A stretch of 64,000 bases of DNA from Methylibium sp035762065. Lineage in GTDB: Bacteria > Pseudomonadota > Gammaproteobacteria > Burkholderiales > Burkholderiaceae_C. The notes beneath the pieces were generated by a model that was not told where the DNA came from, searched no databases, and saw only the letters and a program-made list of their open reading frames with translations. Below, one piece after another: positions 48,345 to 60,328 of the stretch. How positions within the stretch are numbered: the stretch's first letter is position 1; each line of letters starts with the position of its first letter. The translations under genes and the position numbers were made by a program. The stretch is from the NCBI RefSeq assembly GCF_035762065.1, contig NZ_DASTPW010000034.1:1-64000 (forward strand). The letters run 5' to 3'.

Positions 48345-49237
48345 CAGGCGCCCTCGCCCGGCGCGGCGCCCGGCCCGTCGCGCCGCGGCTGTTTGTAGCG
48401 GTGGTAGCCCCACAGGTACTGCTCGGGGCACTGCAGGATCAGCCGCTCCATCGCGCGGTTGATCGCGCTCGCGGCCTCGACCGGATCGGCCGGCAGCGCG
48501 CCCGGATCGCTGACGCGCACGAGGTAGCCGGCACCGCGCGGCAGGCGCTCGCCCCACACCACGAGCAGCGCCGCGCCGCTTTGCTGCACCAGCCGCGCCG
48601 CGAGCGTCATCGTGTAGGCCGGCTTGCCGAAGAACGGCGCCCAGACGCCGAGGCCCTCGGGCGGCACCTGGTCGGGCAGCAGCCCGACGACTTCGCCGCG
48701 CTTCAGCGCACGCAGCATCTGGCGCACGCCGGCCAGCGTGGCCGGCGCGGCGTCGAGCCCGGGCCGCCGGCGCGCCTGCTCGACCAGGGGGCGCAGCCAG
48801 GGCTTGCGCGCCGGCCGGTACAGCACCGTCATCGCGCCGCGGCCGGCGCCGTAGCGCTGCGCGTAGGACTGCCCGATCGCCTCGAAGCAGCCGAGATGCG
48901 GCGTCAGCATCACGAGGCCCCGGCCCGCGGCCTGCGCCTGCTCGATCAGCTCGCCGCCTTCCCAGCCGACCGCCACCGGCAGCGGCGCTTGAACCGGCCG
49001 CAGCCACAGCGTCGGCAGCTCGGTGAGCATCCTTCCGGCCGCACCGATCGCCTCGCGCGCCTTCGGCCAAGGCACGCCGGCCTGCGCGGCGTTCGCGCGG
49101 AAGCGGCGGCGATAGGTCGGCGAGGCGAGGTAGACCAGCCAGCCGAGCGGCCCGCCCACCGCATGCAGCAAGCGCAGCGGCCAGCTCGACAACATCCGCA
49201 ACGCGGCGATCAGCACCAAGGGCAGGGCGCCGCTCAT
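48344..49237 (-). CDS. Lipid A-type (LpxL/HtrB) acyltransferase, second paralogue
   Basis: A 297-residue homologue of the neighbouring gene with an N-terminal hydrophobic segment, HX4E instead of HX4D (TPHLGCFE), LLPDQVP, FFGKPAYTMTL and PEQYLWGYHRYKQPR. The start was set at Met 49237 (MSGALPLVLIAALRML); a longer frame starts with a charged, atypical stretch. The pair diverges from metK across 204 bases, an arrangement common in Burkholderiales. Together they could complete hexa-acylation of lipid A. Confidence 0.87.
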   Translation of the reverse strand: MSGALPLVLIAALRMLSSWPLRLLHAVGGPLGWLVYLASPTYRRRFRANAAQAGVPWPKAREAIGAAGRMLTELPTLWLRPVQAPLPVAVGWEGGELIEQAQAAGRGLVMLTPHLGCFEAIGQSYAQRYGAGRGAMTVLYRPARKPWLRPLVEQARRRPGLDAAPATLAGVRQMLRALKRGEVVGLLPDQVPPEGLGVWAPFFGKPAYTMTLAARLVQQSGAALLVVWGERLPRGAGYLVRVSDPGALPADPVEAASAINRAMERLILQCPEQYLWGYHRYKQPRRDGPGAAPGEGA

Positions 49238-49441
49238 CCGGCTTCGTGAGGCTTGAGGTGCATCGCTAGAATCGCGGCGTCGCCGAGTTAAGGAACTACT
49301 TGCGGGGCGATCGCGGCACTCCACGGCCGCCGGGCTGCATCAAGATCGGTCGATCAAGACGCGCTCAACAAACCGCTAAAGCGTTCGCCGCTTCCTCCCC
49401 GATCGGCAACGCGAGTTGCAACAACCGATGGAGTTTAGACA

Positions 49442-50623
49442 GTGGCGAACGACTTCCTTTTCACCAGCGAATCCGTCTCCGAAGGTCACCCCGACAAGGT
49501 GGCCGACCAGATCTCGGACGCGATCCTCGATGCGATCTTCACTGAGGACCCGCGCAGCCGCGTGGCCGCCGAGACGCTGACCAACACCGGCCTCGTGGTG
49601 CTCGCCGGCGAGATCACGACCAACGCGCACGTCGACTACATCCAGGTCGCGCGCGACACGATCAAGCGCATCGGCTACGACAACACCGAGTACGGCATCG
49701 ACCACAAGGGCTGCGCGGTGATGGTCTGCTACGACAAGCAGTCCAACGACATCGCCCAGGGCGTCGATCACGCGAGCGACGATCACCTCAACACCGGCGC
49801 CGGCGACCAGGGCCTGATGTTCGGCTACGCCTGCGACGAGACGCCCGAGCTGATGCCCGCGCCGATCTACTACGCGCACCGTCTCGTCGAGCGCCAGGCG
49901 CAGTTGCGCAAGGACGGCCGCCTGCCCTTCCTGCGGCCCGACGCGAAGAGCCAGGTGACGATGCGCTACGTCGACGGCAAGCCGCACAGCATCGACACGG
50001 TCGTGCTCTCGAGCCAGCACAGCCCCGACCAGAGCGAGACGCCGACCAAGATGAAGGGCAGCTTCGTCGAGGCGGTGATCGAGGAAATCATCAAGCCGGT
50101 GCTCCCGAAGGAATGGTTGAAGGAGACCAAGTACCTGATCAACCCGACCGGCCGCTTCGTCATCGGCGGCCCGCAGGGCGACTGCGGCCTGACCGGCCGC
50201 AAGATCATCGTTGACACCTACGGCGGGGCCTGCCCGCACGGCGGCGGCGCCTTCAGCGGCAAGGACCCGAGCAAGGTCGATCGCTCGGCGGCCTACGCGG
50301 CGCGCTACGTCGCGAAGAACATCGTCGCGGCCGGCCTGGCACGGCAGTGCCAGATCCAAGTGGCCTACGCGATCGGCGTCGCGCGGCCGATGAACATCAC
50401 CGTCTACACCGAAGGCACCGGCGTGATCAGCGACGACCAGCTCTCGAAGCTGGTCGCGGAGCACTTCGACCTGCGGCCGAAGGGGATCATCCAGATGCTC
50501 GACCTGCTGCGGCCGATCTACGGCAAGACCGCGGCCTACGGCCACTTCGGGCGCGAGGAGCCTGAATTCAGCTGGGAGCGGACGGACAAGGCGGCTGCGC
50601 TGCGGGCTGCGGCCGGGCTGTAA
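49442..50623 (+). CDS. metK: S-adenosylmethionine synthetase
   Basis: A 393-residue enzyme making SAM from methionine and ATP in the cytoplasm. Signature segments are FTSESVSEGHPDKVADQISDA at the N-terminus, GAGDQGLMFGYA and GGGAFSGKDPSKVDRSAAYAARY. The start is GTG 49442, giving MANDFLFTSES; GGAG lies about ten bases upstream. I looked for a SAM or SAH riboswitch in the 204-base leader (49238-49441) and recognise none. A strong terminator follows. Confidence 0.97.
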   Translation: MANDFLFTSESVSEGHPDKVADQISDAILDAIFTEDPRSRVAAETLTNTGLVVLAGEITTNAHVDYIQVARDTIKRIGYDNTEYGIDHKGCAVMVCYDKQSNDIAQGVDHASDDHLNTGAGDQGLMFGYACDETPELMPAPIYYAHRLVERQAQLRKDGRLPFLRPDAKSQVTMRYVDGKPHSIDTVVLSSQHSPDQSETPTKMKGSFVEAVIEEIIKPVLPKEWLKETKYLINPTGRFVIGGPQGDCGLTGRKIIVDTYGGACPHGGGAFSGKDPSKVDRSAAYAARYVAKNIVAAGLARQCQIQVAYAIGVARPMNITVYTEGTGVISDDQLSKLVAEHFDLRPKGIIQMLDLLRPIYGKTAAYGHFGREEPEFSWERTDKAAALRAAAGL

Positions 50624-50668
50624 GCCCGGCAGGAGCGAAGCGCTTCGGCCTTCCGCGACCTCTCCATC

Positions 50669-50690
50669 AAGGCGACCTCCGGGTCGCCTT
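50669..50690 (+). terminator. Intrinsic terminator of metK
   Basis: AAGGCGACC and GGTCGCCTT form a perfect 9-bp stem with a four-base loop, followed by GTCGTTTCT. It begins about 45 bases after the metK stop. Confidence 0.75.
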
Positions 50691-50779
50691 GTCGTTTCTG
50701 CGGAGCCCGATCCGGCTTCGCATCTCCGAAAGTCCCGGCATCGCCTGCCTAGGCTCGAAGCTCGCTTCCACGCCCCGCC

Positions 50780-51781
50780 ATGCCGCCGCCCGCCAACCCG
50801 CTGAAGAACGCGACCTTCCGCCAGCTCTCCGCCTTCCACGCGGTCGCTCGGCTGGGCAGCGTGTCGAAGGCTGCCGAGGAAATGCACCTGACGCAGCCGG
50901 CGGTGTCGATCCAGCTCGGCATCCTCGAAGACGCGGCCGGCACGCCGCTGCTCAAGCGCAGCGCCCGCGGCGTCAAGCTCACCGAAGCCGGCGAGCTGCT
51001 GGCCGGCTATGCGGCGCGCATCCTCGGGCTGTGGCGCGAAGCCGGCGAGGCGATGGCGCTGCACTGCGGCGACATCGCCGGCCTGCTGCGCATCGGCGCG
51101 GTCACCACCGCCGAGTACCTGCTGCCACCGCTGCTGCTCGAATTCGTCCGCGAGCACCCGCAGGTCAAGGTGAAGCTCTCGGTCGGCAACCGCGCCGAGA
51201 TCGTCGGCCTGCTCGCCGGCCAGGAGATCGACCTCGCGATCATGGGCCGTCCGCCCGCCGAGCTGAAGACGGTTTCGGCCGCGTTCGCGAAGCATCCGAT
51301 GGCCTTCGTCGCGGCGCCCACGCACCCGTTGATGAGCGGGCGCCGGCTCGGGCTGGATGCGCTCGCCGACGCGAACCTGCTGGTCCGCGAACGCGGCTCC
51401 GGCACGCGCACGACGGTCGAGCAGCTCTTCAAGGACGCCGGCGTGGCGCTCGCGATCGGCACCGAGATGTCGAGCAACGAGGCGATCAAGCAGATGTGCG
51501 CGGCCGGCTTCGGCATCGCCTTCCTGTCGCTGCACGCCTGCGTGCTCGAACTCGAGACCGGCCGGCTCGGCCTGCTGCCGATGGCCGAGCATCCGGTCGA
51601 GCGCGACTGGTACGTGATGCACATCGCGTCGAAGACGCAGCCCGCGGTGGCCGCGGCCTTCGAGCAGTTCCTACGCGTGCACGGGCAGGCGTGGATCCAC
51701 TGGCGGCTCGAGCAGATGCAGGCCAAGGCCGGCACGGCCGAACCGACGGAGCGCAAGAAGAGCGTGCGCAGCGCGGCCTGA
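50780..51781 (+). CDS. LysR-type regulator, CbbR/QscR-like, beside the serine cycle
   Basis: A 333-residue LysR regulator with an N-terminal helix-turn-helix (about 12-70: RQLSAFHAVARLGSVSKAAEEMHLTQPAVS) and a LysR substrate domain (about 95-300). It resembles the CbbR branch, which includes QscR, the serine-cycle regulator of Methylobacterium. It converges on the last gene of the serine-cycle operon with 13 bases between, so it is a good candidate for controlling that operon, perhaps in response to a pathway intermediate. The lysine-rich C-terminal tail is of no known meaning. Confidence 0.85.
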   Translation: MPPPANPLKNATFRQLSAFHAVARLGSVSKAAEEMHLTQPAVSIQLGILEDAAGTPLLKRSARGVKLTEAGELLAGYAARILGLWREAGEAMALHCGDIAGLLRIGAVTTAEYLLPPLLLEFVREHPQVKVKLSVGNRAEIVGLLAGQEIDLAIMGRPPAELKTVSAAFAKHPMAFVAAPTHPLMSGRRLGLDALADANLLVRERGSGTRTTVEQLFKDAGVALAIGTEMSSNEAIKQMCAAGFGIAFLSLHACVLELETGRLGLLPMAEHPVERDWYVMHIASKTQPAVAAAFEQFLRVHGQAWIHWRLEQMQAKAGTAEPTERKKSVRSAA

Positions 51782-51794
51782 GCCGCGCCTTCGA

Positions 51795-52778
51795 TCAGCG
51801 CTCCCCGGCCCCGCCGATCGCCTCCGCCTTCGCGATCAGCGCCTCGGCCATGCGGATGCTGGCGATGTCGATCAGACGGCCGTCGAGCGAGACGGCGCCC
51901 TTGCCTTCCTTCGCCGCCTGCGCCATCGCATCGAGGATGCGGCGTGCCTTCGTCACCTCGGCCGCGCTCGGCGTGAACACCTCGTTCGCCAGCGCGATCT
52001 GCGAGGGGTGGATCGCCCACTTGCCTTCGTAGCCGAGCACTGCTGCGCGGTTGGCCGCGGCCTTGTAGCCGTCGGGGTCGCCGAAGTCGCCGAAGGGGCC
52101 GTCGACCGGGCGCAGGCCGTAGGCGCGGCAGGCGACCATCATCCGCGTCTGCGCGGCGTGCCAGGGGTCGGTCCAGAAGGTCTGGCGGTTGCCCTGCTCG
52201 TCCTTGTCGCTCAGCACGACGCTGTCCTTGTGCACGCCGCCGATCACGGTGGTGCGCGCGCGCGTCGAGGCCGCGTAGTCGGCGACGCCGAAGCTCATCG
52301 CCTCCAGCCGCTTGCTCGATTGCGCGATCGCCTCGACGTTGGCCATGCCGAGCGCCGTCTCGATCAGCACCTCGAAGCCGATGCGCTTCGTGCGGCCCTT
52401 GGCGTTCTCGATCTGCGTGACGAGCATGTCGACCGCGTACACGTCGGCAGCGACGCCGGCCTTCGGGATCAGGATCATGTCGAGCCGCGGGCAGGCCTCG
52501 ACGATGTCCACCACGTCGCGGTACATGTAGTGGGTGTCGAGGCCGTTGATGCGGATCATCATCGTCTTCGTGCCCCAGTCGACCTCGTTGAGGCCCTGCA
52601 CGATGTTCTTGCGTGCCTGCGCCTTGTCGTCGGGCGCGACGGCGTCTTCGAGATCGAGAAAGACGATGTCGGCGGCCGACGCCGCCGCCTTCTCGAACAT
52701 CGCGATCTGCGTGCCCGGCACGGCGAGCTCGCTTCGGTGCAGGCGCGGGGTGGCTTGTTCGACGAGGGTGAAGCTCAT
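51795..52778 (-). CDS. mcl: Malyl-CoA lyase
   Basis: A 327-residue HpcH/HpaI/CitE-family lyase that splits malyl-CoA into acetyl-CoA and glyoxylate, closing the serine cycle. Family features are HRSELAVPGTQIAMFEKAA, FLDLEDAVAP with the acidic metal ligand, FEVLIETALGMAN, MSFGVADYAAS and KWAIHPSQI. It is the last gene of the operon after mtkAB and ppc, the same relative order as in Methylobacterium, which supports this assignment over citramalyl- or citrate-lyase homologues. Confidence 0.93.
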   Translation of the reverse strand: MSFTLVEQATPRLHRSELAVPGTQIAMFEKAAASAADIVFLDLEDAVAPDDKAQARKNIVQGLNEVDWGTKTMMIRINGLDTHYMYRDVVDIVEACPRLDMILIPKAGVAADVYAVDMLVTQIENAKGRTKRIGFEVLIETALGMANVEAIAQSSKRLEAMSFGVADYAASTRARTTVIGGVHKDSVVLSDKDEQGNRQTFWTDPWHAAQTRMMVACRAYGLRPVDGPFGDFGDPDGYKAAANRAAVLGYEGKWAIHPSQIALANEVFTPSAAEVTKARRILDAMAQAAKEGKGAVSLDGRLIDIASIRMAEALIAKAEAIGGAGER

Positions 52779-52808
52779 GAGCGGGTCCTTTGGGTTCGTG
52801 AAGCTTGG

Positions 52809-55604
<2,796 letters not shown>

Positions 55605-55638
55605 GGCTCGCCTCGTGTTCGCCGTCGCCGATGCAGCG

Positions 55639-56529
55639 TCAGTGCACGCGCGCAAGCGCCTGCCCGACGGTGGCACCCAGCTCGGCCGCGCTCGGCGAGA
55701 CCAGCAGCCCGTAGCCGCGCATGATCTCGGCCTTCTCGCCGGCGGTGTCGCCGGCCGCCGAGATGATCGCGCCCGCATGGCCCATGCGCCGGCCCTTCGG
55801 CGCGGTGAGGCCGGCCACGTAGCCGACGACCGGCTTGCTCATGTTGGCCTTCACCCAGGCCGCGGCTTCCGCCTCCTGCGGGCCGCCGATCTCGCCGATC
55901 ATGATCACGGCCTTGGTCTCGGGGTCGCTCTCGAAACGCTCGAGGTGATCGAGGAAGGAACTGCCGTTGATCGGGTCGCCGCCGATGCCCACGCTGGTGG
56001 TGACGCCGATGCCCAGCGCCTTCATCTGCGCCGCCGCTTCATAGCCCAGCGTGCCGGAGCGCGAGACGATGCCGACGTTGCCGCGCATGTAGATGTTGCC
56101 CGGCATGATCCCGAGCATCGCCTTGCCGGCGCTGATGATCCCGGCGCAGTTGGGGCCGACGATCGTCGTGCGCTCGTCCTTCGCGTAGCGGCGCAGGTAG
56201 CGCTTGACGCGCATCATGTCCTGCGCCGGGATGCCGTCGGTGATGACGCACACGAGCTTCAGGCCCGCGTCGGCGGCTTCCATCAGCGCGTCGGCCGCGA
56301 ACGGCGGCGGCACGAACAGCAGGCTCGCCTCGGCGCCGGTCTTCTCGACGGCGTCCTTCACGGTGTTGAACACCGGGCGGTCGAGGTGCTTCTGGCCGCC
56401 CTTGCCCGGCGTCACGCCGCCGACGACGTTGGTGCCGTAGGCGATCATTTCCTTGGCGTGGAAGGTGGCCTTGTCGCCGGTGAAGCCTTGGACGATGACT
56501 TTGGTCTTCTCGTCGATCAGGATGCTCAT
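55639..56529 (-). CDS. mtkB: Malate-CoA ligase (malate thiokinase) alpha subunit
   Basis: A 296-residue homologue of the succinyl-CoA synthetase alpha subunit: CoA-binding domain at the N-terminus (VIVQGFTGDKATFHA, YGTNVVGGVTPGKGG), the phosphohistidine region RMGHAGAI and the IVGPNCAGII segment. With MtkA it forms malyl-CoA from malate, CoA and ATP. The context between mtkA and ppc-mcl distinguishes it from TCA-cycle SucD. Confidence 0.92.
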   Translation of the reverse strand: MSILIDEKTKVIVQGFTGDKATFHAKEMIAYGTNVVGGVTPGKGGQKHLDRPVFNTVKDAVEKTGAEASLLFVPPPFAADALMEAADAGLKLVCVITDGIPAQDMMRVKRYLRRYAKDERTTIVGPNCAGIISAGKAMLGIMPGNIYMRGNVGIVSRSGTLGYEAAAQMKALGIGVTTSVGIGGDPINGSSFLDHLERFESDPETKAVIMIGEIGGPQEAEAAAWVKANMSKPVVGYVAGLTAPKGRRMGHAGAIISAAGDTAGEKAEIMRGYGLLVSPSAAELGATVGQALARVH

Positions 56530-56554
56530 GCGTGCTGCTCCTCGTTGCTTGGTT

Positions 56555-56579
56555 CCCTGTCCCGCTCGGCGGGACAGGG
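56555..56579. repeat. REP-like hairpin between mtkA and mtkB
   Basis: CCCTGTCCCG and CGGGACAGGG form a perfect 10-bp stem with a 5-base loop, followed by CTGGGTGAGGGTG. It lies in the 69-base gap between two subunits of one enzyme and has the look of a repetitive extragenic palindrome. It probably affects mRNA processing rather than ending transcription. Confidence 0.6.
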
Positions 56580-56598
56580 CTGGGTGAGGGTGTCGGCG

Positions 56599-57768
56599 TC
56601 AAGCGGGCGCGTGTTCGCGCGCGGCGGCCACGGCCTTCTGCGCGGCCTCGGCGAGCGAGTCGGCGGTGATGATCGGCAGGCCGCTTTCGCGAACGATCTT
56701 CTGGCCCTCTTCGACGTTGGTGCCTGCGAGCCGCACGACCAGCGGCACGCGCAGGCCCTTGGCGGCCTGCACCACGCCTTGCGCGACCCAGTCGCAGCGG
56801 TTGATGCCGGCGAAGATGTTCACCAGGATCGCCTTCACGTTGCGGTCCGAGAGCACCAGGTTGAAGGCGTTCTGCACGCGCTCCGGCGAGGCGCCGCCGC
56901 CAACATCGAGGAAGTTCGCCGGCTCGCCGCCCGCGTACTTGATCAGGTCCATCGTCGCCATCGCGAGGCCGGCGCCGTTGATGATGCAGCCGATGTCGCC
57001 GTCGAGGCCGACGTAGTTCAGCCCGTGCTGGCCGGCCTGCGCCTCGCGCGGGTCTTCTTCCTGCACGTCGCGCATCTCGGCGATCTGGCGGCGGCGGAAC
57101 AGCGCGTTGTCGTCGAAGCTCATCTTCGCGTCGAGGGCAAGCACGCGCTGGTCCTTGGTGACGACCAGCGGGTTGATCTCGACCATCGTCGCGTCGAGGT
57201 CGCGGAAGGCGCGGTAGCAACCCATGATCGCGGTCACCGCCTGGCTCACCTGCTTGATGTTCAGGCCGAGGCCAAAGGCGATCTCGCGCGCCTGGAAGGG
57301 CTGCATGCCCACCGCCGGCTCGACCTCGATCTGCAGGATCGATTCCGGCTTGGTGTGCGCGATCTCCTCGATCTCCATGCCGCCTTCGGCCGAGGCGATC
57401 ACGCGGATGCGCTCGATCTTGCGGTCGAGCACGAAGCCGAGGTAGATCTCGCGCTCGAAGGGCTCGGCCACCTCGACGTAGAGGCGGTTGACCACCTTGC
57501 CCTGCGGGCCGGTCTGGTTGGTCACCAGCGTCGCGCCGAGCATGGCCTTCGCCGCGCTCGCCACTTCCTGGTAGGTGCGGCACAGCTTCACGCCGCCGGC
57601 CTTGCCGCGGCCGCCCGAATGGATCTGCGCCTTCACGGCCCAGTGCCAGCCGCCGAGCTCGGTGGCGGCATACACCGCCTGGTCGGCGCTGTAGGCGACG
57701 CTGCCGCGCGGCACCGGCACGCCGAAGCCGGCGAGCAATTCCTTGGCCTGGTACTCGTGAATGTCCAT
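56599..57768 (-). CDS. mtkA: Malate-CoA ligase (malate thiokinase) beta subunit
   Basis: A 389-residue ATP-grasp protein homologous to the succinyl-CoA synthetase beta subunit: MDIHEYQAKELL start, KAQIHSGGRGKAGGVKL nucleotide-binding segment, MVEINPLVVTKD metal site and NGAGLAMATMD. It partners MtkB to activate malate as its CoA thioester. It is preceded by fchA, 36 bases upstream, and the order mtkA-mtkB-ppc-mcl matches the known serine-cycle cluster of Methylobacterium. Confidence 0.93.
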   Translation of the reverse strand: MDIHEYQAKELLAGFGVPVPRGSVAYSADQAVYAATELGGWHWAVKAQIHSGGRGKAGGVKLCRTYQEVASAAKAMLGATLVTNQTGPQGKVVNRLYVEVAEPFEREIYLGFVLDRKIERIRVIASAEGGMEIEEIAHTKPESILQIEVEPAVGMQPFQAREIAFGLGLNIKQVSQAVTAIMGCYRAFRDLDATMVEINPLVVTKDQRVLALDAKMSFDDNALFRRRQIAEMRDVQEEDPREAQAGQHGLNYVGLDGDIGCIINGAGLAMATMDLIKYAGGEPANFLDVGGGASPERVQNAFNLVLSDRNVKAILVNIFAGINRCDWVAQGVVQAAKGLRVPLVVRLAGTNVEEGQKIVRESGLPIITADSLAEAAQKAVAAAREHAPA

Positions 57769-57804
57769 CGGTTGGTCTCCTTGTGTGCGATGAGCGAGGC
57801 GGCG

Positions 57805-58431
57805 CTAGCCCAGCTTGGCCTTGACCTGCTCGTGGATCCGTTCGGACAGCGGCCCGCATTCGTCGAGCAGCGCCTTCAGCTCGGCGAGCGCGGCGTCGGT
57901 CCACGCGCGGTCCTTGATCTGCGGCGCGTTGATGTGCACGTTGAGCGCCGCGCTGCGCAGCGCCGCCCACGCGGCGAGCACGCCCACGCCGACGTCGCTG
58001 ATCACGTTGAGGTTGCCGTGCTCGACCGCGCGCGCTGCGAGCCGCACGCCTTCGGCGCAGGCGCGCGCGCAGGCGAGCGGCGCTTCGGTCGCGGCCTTCA
58101 GGCCGCGCTGGATCGCGGCGCTGCGCACGGCCTTCTCGTCGTCGGTCGCCTTCGGCATCTTGTAGCCCGCCATCAGCGAATCGAAGGCGGCGATGTCCTC
58201 GGCCACCATGCCGGCGAGCCGCTTGCGCAAGGCTTCCGACTCGGCCAGCAACTGCTTCATCTGCGGCTCGACGGCCTCGTAGCCCTTCTTGCCGATGGTG
58301 AGGTTCGCGACCATCGAGACGAGCGCGGCGCCCATCGAGCCCATCACCGCCGCGGCGCTGCCGCCGCCGGGCGTCGCGTTGCCGCTGGCCAGCTCGTCGA
58401 GGAACCGCGCGGTGCTCCAGTCTTCGATCAT
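57805..58431 (-). CDS. fchA: Methenyltetrahydrofolate cyclohydrolase
   Basis: A 208-residue protein of the formiminotransferase-cyclodeaminase (FTCD C-terminal) family, which in FchA interconverts methenyl-THF and formyl-THF. Recognisable parts are TPGGGSAAAVMGSMGAAL near residue 20, MVANLTIG and NLNVISDVGVGVLAAWAA. Start ATG 58431 (MIEDWSTARFLDEL). Only 11 bases separate it from mtdA upstream, consistent with co-expression of the THF-linked C1 branch. Confidence 0.93.
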   Translation of the reverse strand: MIEDWSTARFLDELASGNATPGGGSAAAVMGSMGAALVSMVANLTIGKKGYEAVEPQMKQLLAESEALRKRLAGMVAEDIAAFDSLMAGYKMPKATDDEKAVRSAAIQRGLKAATEAPLACARACAEGVRLAARAVEHGNLNVISDVGVGVLAAWAALRSAALNVHINAPQIKDRAWTDAALAELKALLDECGPLSERIHEQVKAKLG

Positions 58432-58442
58432 CGTGCGCTCCT

Positions 58443-59309
58443 TCAGCCGACCATCGTCTTCGCGATGGCGTAGATCTCGTCGCAATCGAGCGAGAGGTCC
58501 TGCTGCTCGAACAGCTTGCCGATGCAGGCGCGGTGCAGCGCGATCTTCAGGGCGCCGAAGCCCAGCGCGCCGAAGACGAGCTTGCCGTGGCGCTCCTTCA
58601 TCTTGTCCATCATGTCGATGCCCTCGATGCCGAGCGCGGGCGTCGCGTTGGCGTCGGCGAGCAGTTCCAGCGTCTTGTGCTCGCGCCACGCGGCCTCGTC
58701 GAGCAGCTGCACGCCGGCCGCGCCGGTCGCGAACACGATCTGCGCACCCTGGATCGCCTTCACGCGCGCCGCGTTGTCGGCCGCCTCGATCGCCTCGACC
58801 TCGACCTTGAAGCGCTCGGCGACCGCCTTGGCCGTCGCCTGCGCCTTCTCCTTGCTGCGGCCGGTGATCGCCACCTGCACGCCTTCGCGCGCCAGCATCA
58901 CCGCGGCGCGCTGGCCGACCGGGCCAGTGCCGGCGAGGATCACCGCGCGCTTGCCGGCGAGCCGGCCCTTGGCCGCGTGGTGCAGCCAGGCCACGCCCGC
59001 TGCGGCGGTGGTGTTGGACCCATTGCTGTCCAGCATCACCGAGACGCGGAAGTTGGCGAAGAACTTCTTCTTCACCGCCTTCAGCAGCGCTTCGCCCGCG
59101 GCCATGTCGGAGCCGCCGACGAAGATCGCGGTCAGCTTCTTGTCCTTCGGCGCGCGCGTGAAGATTGCGCCGTCGACGAGGCCGCCGACGTTGGCCGGCG
59201 TGATGCCGCCGTAAGGCACCACCACGTCGGCACCGCCGTCGTGCGCGACGACGTTGTCGAACACGGAAGCGAGCGGGTCGGTGTCGAACTGGTAGAGCAG
59301 CTTTTTCAT
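58443..59309 (-). CDS. mtdA: NADP-dependent methylene-THF/methylene-H4MPT dehydrogenase MtdA
   Basis: A 288-residue dehydrogenase of the MtdA family, distinct from FolD. It has the family N-terminus (LLYQFDTDPLASVFDNVVAHDGGAD), PYGGITPANV and a Rossmann motif (AVILAGTGPVGQRAAVML) with downstream ITGRS. It oxidises or reduces the methylene/methenyl group on tetrahydrofolate, linking formate to the methylene-THF used by GlyA. MtdA is largely confined to methylotrophs, which makes it strong evidence for C1 metabolism. Confidence 0.95.
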   Translation of the reverse strand: MKKLLYQFDTDPLASVFDNVVAHDGGADVVVPYGGITPANVGGLVDGAIFTRAPKDKKLTAIFVGGSDMAAGEALLKAVKKKFFANFRVSVMLDSNGSNTTAAAGVAWLHHAAKGRLAGKRAVILAGTGPVGQRAAVMLAREGVQVAITGRSKEKAQATAKAVAERFKVEVEAIEAADNAARVKAIQGAQIVFATGAAGVQLLDEAAWREHKTLELLADANATPALGIEGIDMMDKMKERHGKLVFGALGFGALKIALHRACIGKLFEQQDLSLDCDEIYAIAKTMVG

Positions 59310-59372
59310 GGAGTAGGTCTCAGGTGGAGGCTGAAAGCCCGCACCTTAGCAAGCGGTCCTGCGGGGTCGGGC

Positions 59373-60326
59373 TCAAGTCACAAGGTGCTGTGGCTTGCCT
59401 TCGGCCCAGCGGTCGATGTTGTCGATGAGCTGGTCGGCGAGGAACTGCATCGCGCCGTCGCTCGCCCACGCGACGTGCGGCGTGAGGATGAAGTTGGGCC
59501 GGCGCACGTCGAGCAGCGGATGGCCGTTCTTCGGCGGCTCGGTGGTGATCACGTCGAAGCCGGCACCGGCGATCAGGCCTTCGTCGAGCGCGCGGATCAG
59601 CGCGGCCTCGTCGACCAGCCCGCCGCGCGAGGTATTGATCAGCAAGGCGCTGCGCTTCATCGCCTTCATCTGCTCGTAGCCGATGAGGTTCTTCGTGCTC
59701 GGCGTCAACGGGCAATGCAGCGAGATCACGTCGCTCTCGGCCAGCACCTGCTCGAGCGGCGTGAACTCGACGCCGGGCATCTTCGGCGGCTCGTGGTCGG
59801 CGAACAGCACCTTCATGCCGAAGCCGCGCGCGATCGCCGCGGTGCCCTGGCCGATCGCGCCCTCGCCGACGATCCCGAGCGTCGAGCCGAACAGGTCGCC
59901 GATCGGGTGCGTGAAGAAGCAGAACTGGTCGCTCTTCTGCCAGACGCCGGCCTCCACGTCCTCGCGGTAGGCCAGGATGCTGCGGCGCAGGTTGAGGATC
60001 AGCGCGAAGGCGTGCTCCGGCACCGTGTGCACCGCGTAGTTGCGGATGTTCGCGACCGCGATGCCGTGCTCCTTACAGTAGGGCACGTCGATCACGTCGT
60101 AGCCGGTGGCGGCCACCGCGATCATCTTCAGCTCGGGCAGCTGCCCGAGCACTTCGCCCCGCAGCGGCACCTTGTTGGTGATCGCGACGGTCGCGCCCTT
60201 GAGTTTGGCGACGAGCTCGTCGACCGAGGTCTTCTCGTGCTCGACGTAGCTCTCGGCCTGCGCGGGCTTGCGCACCTTCGCCTTCAGCGAAGCGCGGTCG
60301 AGGAAGACGACGCGGTGGGCAGCCAT
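59373..60326 (-). CDS. hprA: Hydroxypyruvate reductase
   Basis: A 317-residue D-2-hydroxyacid dehydrogenase reducing hydroxypyruvate to D-glycerate with NAD(P)H. The NAD-binding motif GIVGEGAIGQGTA has Glu in place of a more usual Gly in the third glycine-loop region. Catalytic residues are in INTSRGGLVDEAAL (Arg) and LTPHVAWAS (His). The start ATG 60326 is two bases after the sgaA stop. It acts directly after SgaA in the serine cycle. Confidence 0.94.
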   Translation of the reverse strand: MAAHRVVFLDRASLKAKVRKPAQAESYVEHEKTSVDELVAKLKGATVAITNKVPLRGEVLGQLPELKMIAVAATGYDVIDVPYCKEHGIAVANIRNYAVHTVPEHAFALILNLRRSILAYREDVEAGVWQKSDQFCFFTHPIGDLFGSTLGIVGEGAIGQGTAAIARGFGMKVLFADHEPPKMPGVEFTPLEQVLAESDVISLHCPLTPSTKNLIGYEQMKAMKRSALLINTSRGGLVDEAALIRALDEGLIAGAGFDVITTEPPKNGHPLLDVRRPNFILTPHVAWASDGAMQFLADQLIDNIDRWAEGKPQHLVT

Positions 60327-60328
60327 GC

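Noticed and set aside
49238..49441. A SAM or SAH riboswitch in the metK leader
   Set aside because: No recognisable core of the known SAM/SAH classes can be read here. Only a covariance-model search could exclude a divergent one.
55639..57768. Calling mtkA/mtkB the TCA-cycle sucC/sucD genes
   Set aside because: The sequences are homologous, but their place inside the serine-cycle operon next to ppc and mcl favours malate-CoA ligase.
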